DNA from: a virus
IMG/VR virus record: IMGVR_UViG_3300027816_000293
Coordinates: 1 to 30,871 of that record
Direction: 5' to 3' (one strand)
Length of the DNA: 30,871 bases
In this document: in pieces, positions 14,631 to 21,302 of the stretch
Numbering within the stretch: position 1 is the stretch's first letter
Layout of the letters: each line of letters starts with the position of its first letter
The notes under the pieces: model-generated
The model's database searches: none
The model's input: only the letters and a program-made list of their open reading frames with translations
What the model was told of the DNA's origin: nothing
Position numbers and translations under genes: made by a program

Positions 14631-14984
14631 ATGAACACGAGAAAAACAGTTTACGACAAGTTGTTTACCGAAAAGGTAGAGTTAGCAAAACACGAAGTTG
14701 AGTTAGCTTCTATTGATGAAATTCAAAATAGATATAGCGAGTTATATAAAAAACATTTTGGTAAAGCAAGTAATTTAATTTCCGAAGCAAAAAACGAGTT
14801 GAGAACATTTATTGATGAAATGGAAAGTTTATCAAAAGAAGGGGTTGATATTGCTAAAAAAGCCAAAGACTTAGGAATAAATGTTGAGTCAATTCCAAAT
14901 TATAATGATGTTATGAAAAGAATAGCAAGAGATAAAATGCAAGCTATGGAAGATTTAACAAAAACTTTAGCTAAATATAGATAA
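14631..14984 (+). CDS. Coiled-coil protein (117 aa), head module
   Basis: A 117-residue charged helical protein. Its heptad pattern runs through residues 12-70, then KKAKDLGINVESIPNYNDVMKRI. It resembles the protein at 14023 in general build (length, helix content, KDLGI- segment), and the two may be ancient paralogues. The start is fixed by AACGTTTA with exactly six bases before the ATG, as at 6023, 13442 and 17739. No function is known. Confidence 0.65.
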   Translation: MNTRKTVYDKLFTEKVELAKHEVELASIDEIQNRYSELYKKHFGKASNLISEAKNELRTFIDEMESLSKEGVDIAKKAKDLGINVESIPNYNDVMKRIARDKMQAMEDLTKTLAKYR

Positions 14985-14999
14985 TAAATAAAAACAAAA

Positions 15000-15578
15000 A
15001 TGAATACAAATCAAATCTTAAACAAAGTTCGAGTTCTTTTAGGAATGGAAGTGAAGTTAGAACAAATGAAATTAATGGACGGTGTAACAGTTATAGAAGC
15101 TGAGTCATTCGAGCCTGAAATGGAAGTTTTCGTAGTTACGGAAGATGACCAAAAAATACCTGTTCCAGTTGGAGAATACGAAATGGAAGACGGACGTATC
15201 TTAGTCGTAGAGGTTGAGGGTATCGTTAAGGAAGTGAAAGAGAAAATGGAAGAAGAACCAGCAATGGAAGAAGAACCAACCGTAGAAGTAGAGGTTGAAG
15301 CTAACGAAACAACAGCACCTGCGCCAAAGAAAACTATTGAAAGCGTAGTTAAAGAATCTTTCTTTTCAGAAATCGAAGCATTGAAAACTGAAAACGAAAC
15401 TTTGAAAGCTGAATTGAGCGCATTGAAAACAAAAGAAGTAGAACTAAGCGAAGTTAAAGAAGAGCCGAAGCCTATTTCGTTCAATCCTGAAAATGTAAAT
15501 CCTGTTGAAATTACTAAAATAGCTTCAAAAAGAGGACGCACAATTATGGATTCTGTAATGAGTAAAATAAACAAATAA
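15000..15578 (+). CDS. Probable scaffolding protein
   Basis: A 192-residue strongly acidic protein. It has a beta-like front (about residues 20-80; VTVIEAESFEPEMEVFVV), a Glu/Pro/Ala low-complexity middle (MEEEPAMEEEPTVEVEVEANETTAPAPKK), a coiled coil at about 118-145 (SEIEALKTENETLKAELSALKTKEVEL) and a basic end (ASKRGRTIMDSVMSKINK). Coiled coil plus basic capsid-binding tail, just upstream of the capsid gene and downstream of the protease, is the usual scaffold arrangement. A large antisense frame opposite it is a composition artefact. Confidence 0.65.
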   Translation: MNTNQILNKVRVLLGMEVKLEQMKLMDGVTVIEAESFEPEMEVFVVTEDDQKIPVPVGEYEMEDGRILVVEVEGIVKEVKEKMEEEPAMEEEPTVEVEVEANETTAPAPKKTIESVVKESFFSEIEALKTENETLKAELSALKTKEVELSEVKEEPKPISFNPENVNPVEITKIASKRGRTIMDSVMSKINK

Positions 15579-15598
15579 TAATTTAAAAACAAAAAAAA

Positions 15599-16021
15599 AT
15601 GAGTACAACATTAGTTTCTATTTCGAATGACCCACTACGTCAATTGAATGTAGTTGAAAACATTACGGGAGCAATTACTTTGGACGCTGAGGATTCAGGC
15701 AAAGTATTTATTCTAAAAGCTGCAACAGGAGCGCAAATAACACTTCCTGCGGTTGCTTCATCTGCTGGACAAAACTACCGATTTATCGTTGGTCAATTGT
15801 TCGCTACAACTGCTTGGACTATTAAAGCAGCTTCAAACGTTATCCAAGGTGGTGTTAATGTTAATAGCGTTAACGTACCAGGAGCTGACGAAAACACGAT
15901 TACATTCGCACACGCTGCTGACACAGTAGGTGATTATGTTGATTTAGTTTGTGACGGAACAAACTGGTATGTTTCAGGACTTGGAACTGCATCGGGTGCA
16001 ATTACTTTAACCGTAGTTTAA
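15599..16021 (+). CDS. Head decoration-like protein
   Basis: A 140-residue, beta-rich, nearly charge-free protein directly upstream of the major capsid gene. It runs ITGAITLDAEDSGKVFILKAATGAQITLPAV, then FIVGQLFATTAWTIKAASNVIQGG and YVDLVCDGTNWYVSGLG. The pattern (IxLDAxDSGKxFxL ... DGTNWYVSG) is that of trimeric decoration or fibre domains that bind capsid surfaces. The fibre gene at 20860 carries a related layout (ANKVVELNFSA ... TNEWYLYGD). Decoration versus fibre is undecided. Confidence 0.6.
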   Translation: MSTTLVSISNDPLRQLNVVENITGAITLDAEDSGKVFILKAATGAQITLPAVASSAGQNYRFIVGQLFATTAWTIKAASNVIQGGVNVNSVNVPGADENTITFAHAADTVGDYVDLVCDGTNWYVSGLGTASGAITLTVV

Positions 16022-16040
16022 TATTTAAAAAATTTATAAA

Positions 16041-16997
16041 ATGAGTACAACAAGTTCAATTACTACTACTTACGCTGGCGAGTTCGCAGGTAAGTACATC
16101 GCTGCAGCTTTATTAAGCGCACCAACATTAGAAAAAGGCGGAATTACTATCATGCCTAACGTTAAGTATAAACAAGTTATCAAACGAGTGGCTACTGACG
16201 ATATTATTAAAAACGCAACTTGCGACTTCGACCCTACATCAACAGTTACTTTGACTGAAAGAATTTTGCAGCCTGAGTCTTTTCAAGTAAATTTACAATT
16301 GTGTAAGAGTGACTTTAGAGCGGATTTTGATGCCATTCAAATGGGTTATTCTGCATTTGATGTTTTGCCTAAATCTTTTGCTGATTTCTTAATCGCTCAC
16401 GCTGCTGAGAAAGTTGCTGCTGGAATGGAAACTTCAATTTGGAGAGGTGTTAACGCAACAGCTGGTCAATTTGCTGGAATCATGACACAATTAACAACTG
16501 ACGCTGCTTTACCTGCTGCTCAGGAAATCCCTGCTGTTGGTGGTGGTGTTACTGCTTCAAACGTTATCGCTGAGTTAGGTCTTATCGTTGATGCTTTACC
16601 TTCTGCATTGTACGGAAAAGAAGATTTAACTCTTTATGTTTCTAACAACATTTATAGAGCTTACGTTCGTGCATTGGGTGGTTTTGCTGCTTCTGGTGTA
16701 GGTGCTAATGGTTATGACAACAAAGGAACTAACCAAGTATTGGGGGACCTTTATTTTGACGGTGTTAAGATTTTCTTGGCTAACGGTCTTGCTGCTAACA
16801 CAGCTTTGTTGGCTCAAACTTCTAACTTGTTCTTTGCGACATCGCTACTTTCTGATTTAAATGAAGTACGAGTTTTGGATATGTCGGAAACTGACGGAAG
16901 TCAAAATGTACGAGTAGTTATGCGATTTACTGCTGACGCTAAATATGGTTTTGCTTCTGACTTAGTTACTTACGGAATCACTAATTCAGCTAACTAA
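16041..16997 (+). CDS. Major capsid protein
   Basis: A 318-residue HK97-type capsid protein. It begins MSTTSSITTTYAGEFAGKYIAAALL, has the extended-arm region TLEKGGITIMPNVKYKQVIKR, an Ala-rich spine-helix region (LIAHAAEKVAAGMETSIW), an A-domain stretch (LYVSNNIYRAYVRALGG) and closes with VRVVMRFTADAKYGFASDLVTYG. The codon choice is richer in GCT than its neighbours, as expected for a highly expressed gene. A strong terminator follows at once (17017-17046). It begins directly with the mature-like sequence, so cleavage by the protease is not evident. Confidence 0.85.
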   Translation: MSTTSSITTTYAGEFAGKYIAAALLSAPTLEKGGITIMPNVKYKQVIKRVATDDIIKNATCDFDPTSTVTLTERILQPESFQVNLQLCKSDFRADFDAIQMGYSAFDVLPKSFADFLIAHAAEKVAAGMETSIWRGVNATAGQFAGIMTQLTTDAALPAAQEIPAVGGGVTASNVIAELGLIVDALPSALYGKEDLTLYVSNNIYRAYVRALGGFAASGVGANGYDNKGTNQVLGDLYFDGVKIFLANGLAANTALLAQTSNLFFATSLLSDLNEVRVLDMSETDGSQNVRVVMRFTADAKYGFASDLVTYGITNSAN

Positions 16998-17016
16998 TCA
17001 AATTAAAAATTAATCG

Positions 17017-17046
17017 AGGGTGGTGAAATAAACGCCACCCTTTTTT
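17017..17046 (+). terminator. Rho-independent terminator after the capsid gene
   Basis: A 7-bp stem AGGGTGG (17017-17023) with CCACCCT (17035-17041), an 11-nt loop, then six T. It lies 20 bases past the capsid stop and would limit read-through into the tail-tube gene. Confidence 0.88.
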
Positions 17047-17069
17047 GTTTAACATTAAAAAAATAAGAT

Positions 17070-17645
17070 ATGAGCTGCGATATAGCACACGGAAGATTAG
17101 AAGCATGCAAAGACGGCGTAAGCGGTTTAGATGCTATCTATATTATTAACTACGGGGATTTTAACCCAGACCCTTCAACATTGGGTGGTGACGTTACTTA
17201 TTCAGTAGCTGCTGGATATGAAGACACTATTTCAGACATTGCAAACATTTCAAGCGTTTACAAATTTGAATTGAAAGGAGCAAATTCATTTGAGCAAACT
17301 ATTCAGTCTTCAAGAGATAACGGAACTACTTTCTTTGAGCAAGTTTTAACAGTACAATTGAAAAAACAAGACGTACAAACGCATAAAACGGTTAAATTGT
17401 TAGCTTATGGACGCCCTGTTATCATTGTTAGAACACGAGGAAATGAGTTCTTTATTGCAGGACTTCAAAGAGGTATGGACGTTACAGCTGGTACTGTTTC
17501 TTCTGGTACTGCAATGGGTGACTTTAACGGATATTCTTTGACGTTTACAGGAATGGAAAACATACCTGCTAACTTCTTGAATACTTCATCTGAAAGCGAT
17601 TTAGCTTCAACTATTTTGAACGGGGCTACAATTGTAGATTCATAG
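17070..17645 (+). CDS. Probable major tail tube protein
   Basis: A 191-residue beta-rich protein with its own terminator, right after the capsid gene, so it is probably abundant. The core has FELKGANSFEQTIQSSRDNGTTFFEQVLTVQLKKQD, and the end has GLQRGMDVTAGTVSSGTAMGDFNGYSLTFTGMENIPANFL. The pattern GMDxTxGTxxSGTAMGDxNGYxLTFTGxE is typical of tail-tube-like proteins in Bacteroidetes siphophages as I recall. It sits in the head module, away from the tape measure, so a virion surface role cannot be excluded. Confidence 0.6.
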   Translation: MSCDIAHGRLEACKDGVSGLDAIYIINYGDFNPDPSTLGGDVTYSVAAGYEDTISDIANISSVYKFELKGANSFEQTIQSSRDNGTTFFEQVLTVQLKKQDVQTHKTVKLLAYGRPVIIVRTRGNEFFIAGLQRGMDVTAGTVSSGTAMGDFNGYSLTFTGMENIPANFLNTSSESDLASTILNGATIVDS

Positions 17646-17672
17646 ACAATTTCTGTTTCTCCATAGATTAAG

Positions 17673-17697
17673 ACCCTGCCAACTTGGTGGGGTTTTT
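17673..17697 (+). terminator. Rho-independent terminator after the tail-tube gene
   Basis: A 9-bp stem from 17673 to 17693 (ACCCTGCCA with TGGTGGGGT, two G-T pairs) around a 3-nt loop, then five T to 17697. It follows the stop of the 17070 gene by 27 bases. Confidence 0.85.
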
Positions 17698-17738
17698 CTA
17701 TTTTAGAAACACAAACACGAATTGAACGTTTATAATAT

Positions 17739-18071
17739 ATGAACGTATTAACGACTTCAACAGATTCTCAATTTTTAAACATCGTACCGCGTTCGGTAAC
17801 TTTTGATGAGTTAATATTTACGGACGATAGTACAAACACACCAGAAGTAATTACAATTGTTGATGTAGTTGATAAAGTATATTACCAACAAATCGAAATT
17901 GAGTGTGCTTTAATTGAAAACCACTATTATAACGTTGAATTATTTAATGATGGTGATTTAGTGTTTAGAGGTAAAGTATTTTGTACTGATCAACCTGTTG
18001 TTTCATTCTCAGTTAATAACAGCGATTACACAAGCCACACAAGTGGAAACGAATTTATAGTTTATGAATAA
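17739..18071 (+). CDS. Hypothetical virion-type protein before the portal (110 aa)
   Basis: A 110-residue beta-rich acidic protein (SVTFDELIFTDDSTNTPEVITIVDVVDKVYYQQIEIECALIENHYYNVELFNDGDLVFRGKVF...). It has AACGTTTA exactly six bases before the ATG and overlaps the portal gene by 8 bases. The alternating hydrophobic pattern looks like a beta-sandwich, as in minor head or tail proteins. No specific family is recognised. Confidence 0.6.
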   Translation: MNVLTTSTDSQFLNIVPRSVTFDELIFTDDSTNTPEVITIVDVVDKVYYQQIEIECALIENHYYNVELFNDGDLVFRGKVFCTDQPVVSFSVNNSDYTSHTSGNEFIVYE

Positions 18072-19833
18072 CTTACATATATTAAACTTAGCGAAATACG
18101 AAGCACCTACAATTTCGGAAAACAAGCGAAATGAATGGGTAACGTACGGAGAAAATAACAACTATTTCAATTTCCTTATTGAACGTTATAAAAATTCTAC
18201 TACGAATAACGCAATTATAAACAATATAAGCCGTTTAATTTATGGTCGTGGACTATTTGCAATAGATGCTAATAAAAAGCCGAATGAGTACGCTCAAATG
18301 ATGGCTTTATTCAATCAGGATTGCTTACGTAAATTGTGTTTTGAGCTTAAAGCTTTGGGTCAATGTGCTATTCAAGTTCACTATGACAAAAATCATAAAA
18401 AGATTTTAAAGGCTTACCATATTCCAGTTCAATTGTTAGCACCTGAAAAGTGTAATAAAGAAGGCGAAATAGAAGCTTATTACTATTCAGATAATTGGGA
18501 AGATGTTAAAAAGTTTCCACCTAAAAGAATAAGTGCTTACGGGTATTCAAACGACGAAATAGAAATACTTTACGTTAAGCCGTATAGCTTAGGAATGAAA
18601 TATTTTAGCTATGTTGATTATCAGGGAGCGATTAGTTACGCTTTACTTGAAGAGGAAGTTGCAAATTATTTGATTAACGAGGTGCAGACGTCTTTTTCTG
18701 GGACCAAAATCGTGAATTTTAATAATGGCACCCCTACTCCTGAGCAACAAGACCAAATTTCAAGTCAAGTTTTAGGTAAATTAACTGGCTCAGGTGGACG
18801 CAAGGTAATTGTAAGCTTTAACGAAAATACTGAAACACGAACAACAGTTGAAGATATACCATTAAACGATGCCCCTGACCATTACACTTATTTAAGTGAA
18901 GAGTGTTTACGTAAGATAATGTTAGGTCATAACGTAACAAGCCCACTTTTATTTGGTATTGCTTCAAGTAATGGATTTAGCTCAAATGCAGACGAGTTAA
19001 AAAATTCAAGTATATTATTTGACAACATGGTTATTAAACCATTCCAAGATACAATAATAGAAGCGTTAGATAAGATTTTAGCTTTTAACGGAATATCTTT
19101 GAAATTAGCGTTTAGAACTTTGCAGCCTTTGGAATTTACGGATTTAGAAAACGTACAAACCGAAGAACAAAAAGCCGAAGAAACGGGCGTAGAATTAAGC
19201 AAAGATTCTGTAATTGCACAGGCTTTAATTGACTTAGGCGAAGATGCTCAGGATAATTGGGTTTTAATTGACGATTACGAAGTAGACTACGAACAAGAAG
19301 ACGAAGCGGATAAAGAAATTGAAGCATTAAATAATCCTAAACAAAGTTTATTAAGTAAGTTAGTAAATTTAGTTTCAACTGGAACAGCAAACCCGAGAGC
19401 AAAAAGCGAACAAGACGATACAATAGACGGTATTCGATTTATTACTCGATATACTTACGACGGAACGATTAAAGAAAACAGCCGTGAATTTTGTAAAAAA
19501 ATGGTTCAAGCTGGTAAATTTTACCGAAAAGAAGATATTTTAAGAATGTCAAATCAAACTGTAAATGAAGGTTGGGGTCCACGTGGCACAGATTTATATT
19601 CAATTTGGTTATATAAAGGCGGTGGAGCTTGCGGTCATGCATGGCGAAGAAAAACGTTTATAGCTTTTGATGATAAAAGCGGTATCGACCCATTAAGTCC
19701 AAAGGCTAAAACTATTTCAACTACAAAGGCTGAAAAGGCAGGTTATAGAATACGAAATAATAATTTAGTTGCTATGCGCCCAAAGGATATGCCGAATCAA
19801 GGCTTTTTACCAACGAATAAACGATTTCAATAA
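18064..19833 (+). CDS. Portal protein with a MuF-like C-terminal domain
   Basis: A 589-residue protein. Residues about 1-400 are a phage portal, the ring at the head vertex through which DNA passes: YGENNNYFNFLIERYKNSTTNNAIINNISRLIYGRGL, then LGQCAIQVHYDKNHKKI, ISYALLEEEVANYLINEVQTSFSGTK and PLLFGIASSNGFSSNADELKNSSILFDNMVIKPFQ. A C-terminal part of about 130 residues (IRFITRYTYDGTIKENSREFCKKMVQAGKFYRKEDILRMSNQTVNEGWGPRGTDLYSIWLYKGGGACGHAWRR) is the form usually found at the end of MuF-like head morphogenesis proteins. So portal and MuF-type tail appear fused, which saves one gene. The link carries many acidic residues. Confidence 0.85.
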   Translation: MNNLHILNLAKYEAPTISENKRNEWVTYGENNNYFNFLIERYKNSTTNNAIINNISRLIYGRGLFAIDANKKPNEYAQMMALFNQDCLRKLCFELKALGQCAIQVHYDKNHKKILKAYHIPVQLLAPEKCNKEGEIEAYYYSDNWEDVKKFPPKRISAYGYSNDEIEILYVKPYSLGMKYFSYVDYQGAISYALLEEEVANYLINEVQTSFSGTKIVNFNNGTPTPEQQDQISSQVLGKLTGSGGRKVIVSFNENTETRTTVEDIPLNDAPDHYTYLSEECLRKIMLGHNVTSPLLFGIASSNGFSSNADELKNSSILFDNMVIKPFQDTIIEALDKILAFNGISLKLAFRTLQPLEFTDLENVQTEEQKAEETGVELSKDSVIAQALIDLGEDAQDNWVLIDDYEVDYEQEDEADKEIEALNNPKQSLLSKLVNLVSTGTANPRAKSEQDDTIDGIRFITRYTYDGTIKENSREFCKKMVQAGKFYRKEDILRMSNQTVNEGWGPRGTDLYSIWLYKGGGACGHAWRRKTFIAFDDKSGIDPLSPKAKTISTTKAEKAGYRIRNNNLVAMRPKDMPNQGFLPTNKRFQ

Positions 19834-20375
19834 TGGCAGAAGCATTACTAATCACTCGTAACGATATCGTGCGTTTTACGGCTTTAAATGGCAATGTAGA
19901 CACGGATAAATTTATTCAATTCATTAAGATAGCTCAGGACATTCACATTGAACACTATTTAGGCACGCAGTTAATTCAAAAGATTAAAACTTTGATTTTA
20001 AATGGCGATATCAATGACCCTGTTTTTGAAGATTACAAAGACCTTTTAGAAGTTTACGTTAAACCTATGTTGATTCACTGGGCTATGGTAGAATATTTAC
20101 CAAATGCAGCTTACACAATAGCAAACAAAGGAGTTTATAAACATAGTTCTGAAAACGCGGAAAACGTTGATAAAACTGAAATAGACTTTTTAATTACGAA
20201 GTATTCGAATATAGCGAAGGAATACACGGAGCGTTTTATAGAGCATATAATTTATAATCAGGATATATTTCCCGAGTACAACACGAACTCGAATGGAGAT
20301 ACTTTTCCAAACGATATTAATAACTACGGCGGCTGGATTTTGATTTTATTAAGTATTTTTAATTTATATATATAA
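19833..20375 (+). CDS. Head-tail connector/adaptor protein
   Basis: A 180-residue, helix-rich protein (ALLITRNDIVRFTALNGNVDTDKFIQFIKIAQDIHIEHYLGTQLIQKIKTLILNGD...) of the adaptor type encoded just after the portal in siphophages. The LxxxDIVRFTxxNGNVDxDKFIxxIKIAQDxHIxxYLGTxLxxKI pattern is of the DUF6712 kind, as I recall. The last 13 residues (WILILLSIFNLYI) are hydrophobic and AT-rich, out of character with a soluble adaptor, and directly precede an HNH endonuclease. The natural end may have been altered by that insertion. Confidence 0.7.
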   Translation: MAEALLITRNDIVRFTALNGNVDTDKFIQFIKIAQDIHIEHYLGTQLIQKIKTLILNGDINDPVFEDYKDLLEVYVKPMLIHWAMVEYLPNAAYTIANKGVYKHSSENAENVDKTEIDFLITKYSNIAKEYTERFIEHIIYNQDIFPEYNTNSNGDTFPNDINNYGGWILILLSIFNLYI

Positions 20376-20379
20376 GCGT

Positions 20380-20799
20380 ATGCATGAAGTATGGAAGCCA
20401 ATTAAATCGTATGATGGCTATTTTGAAGTAAGTAATTTAGGTAGAGTTCGAAGTATTACAAGAAAAATAGAAAGAACAGACCCAAAAAAAATGACAGAAA
20501 AAAGATTATTTACTTATCATGGTAAATTAGTTTCATTTTGGATTACTAAAAAAGGTTATTTGAGATTAGCAATAGCAAAAGACGGAATACAAAGAAAACA
20601 TTTAGTTCATAGATTAGTTGCTGATGCTTTTATAGAAAATCCATTAAATAAAGAGCAAGTAAACCATATTAATGGAATTAAAAGTGATAATAGAGTTGAA
20701 AATTTAGAATGGGTAACAAATTATGAAAATTTTTCTCATTCTGTGTTAATGGGAAAGCAAAAGCATATTAAAGACTATACTAAATATATAGCTCTATGA
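20380..20799 (+). CDS. HNH homing endonuclease with NUMOD4 domain
   Basis: A 139-residue free-standing endonuclease. NUMOD4 (DNA-binding) at about residues 4-30 (VWKPIKSYDGYFEVSNLGRVRSI) is followed by the HNH nuclease at about 84-125 (HRLVADAFIENPLNKEQVNHINGIKSDNRVENLEWVTNYEN), with the expected H...N...N spacing. Such proteins cut genomes lacking the gene and spread by repair. It is more AT-rich than its neighbours and lacks the AAACACG motif found elsewhere, as expected of a recent arrival. It sits between the connector and a fibre gene, four bases from the connector's stop. Confidence 0.85.
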   Translation: MHEVWKPIKSYDGYFEVSNLGRVRSITRKIERTDPKKMTEKRLFTYHGKLVSFWITKKGYLRLAIAKDGIQRKHLVHRLVADAFIENPLNKEQVNHINGIKSDNRVENLEWVTNYENFSHSVLMGKQKHIKDYTKYIAL

Positions 20800-20903
20800 A
20801 GACATACAAACCAAAAAAGGAAAATATTAAAAAATTAATCGTTTATTTAAAAAAGATAGATGGCAAACTTGAAAATAAGTCAGTTAACGGCAAAGGGAAG
20901 TAA
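20796..20903 (+). CDS. Micro-ORF after the HNH gene (35 aa)
   Basis: A 35-codon basic frame (MKTYKPKKENIKKLIVYLKKIDG...) that starts by ATGA overlap with the HNH gene and runs 44 bases into the fibre gene. It could be part of the inserted segment, a displaced remnant, or chance. The overlap start is the only support. Confidence 0.35.
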   Translation: MKTYKPKKENIKKLIVYLKKIDGKLENKSVNGKGK

Positions 20904-21300
20904 TTTAGAAGCTTCTGATAGGATTGCTATTGCTCAGGATACTGGAGGCGGTACTTTTGCAAGTAAATATGTTTCGGGTGCTGAGGTTAGAAACCGTGCC
21001 AAAAACACGCAAACAATTCAATATACGTTAGTTTTAGCAGATGCAAATAAAGTAGTAGAATTGAATTTTAGTGCATCTAATAATTTAATTGTGCCTACAA
21101 ATGCGAATGTACCATATCCTTCAGGAACGCTTATAACGATAACACAATACGGAGCAGGTGAAGTTAATATAATAGGCGATACGGGAGTAACTTTAAGAAG
21201 TAACGGAGGTAAATATAAAACTTCTGCTCAATATTCGGTAGCTACTTTGTATAAAAGAGATACGAACGAATGGTATTTATACGGTGATATAACAACTTAA
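20860..21300 (+). CDS. Fibre-type protein (146 aa)
   Basis: A 146-residue beta-rich protein starting MANLKISQLTAKGSNLEASDRIAIAQDTGG, which is a common start of phage fibre proteins (a short trimerising anchor). The rest (TIQYTLVLADANKVVELNFSASNNLIVPTNANVPYPSGTLITITQYGAGEVNIIGDTGVTLRSNGGKY... TNEWYLYGDIT) is a small beta-prism-like domain found on heads and tail fibres. The next gene, a long two-domain fibre, is three bases on. Either head fibre or a fibre attachment role is possible. Confidence 0.65.
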   Translation: MANLKISQLTAKGSNLEASDRIAIAQDTGGGTFASKYVSGAEVRNRAKNTQTIQYTLVLADANKVVELNFSASNNLIVPTNANVPYPSGTLITITQYGAGEVNIIGDTGVTLRSNGGKYKTSAQYSVATLYKRDTNEWYLYGDITT

Positions 21301-21302
21301 TC

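Noticed and set aside
15011-15592. 193-codon open frame on the minus strand opposite the scaffold-like gene
   Set aside because: It mirrors a Glu-rich low-complexity gene, giving Ser/Thr/Phe runs; no leader, no domain, and all other genes are on the + strand.
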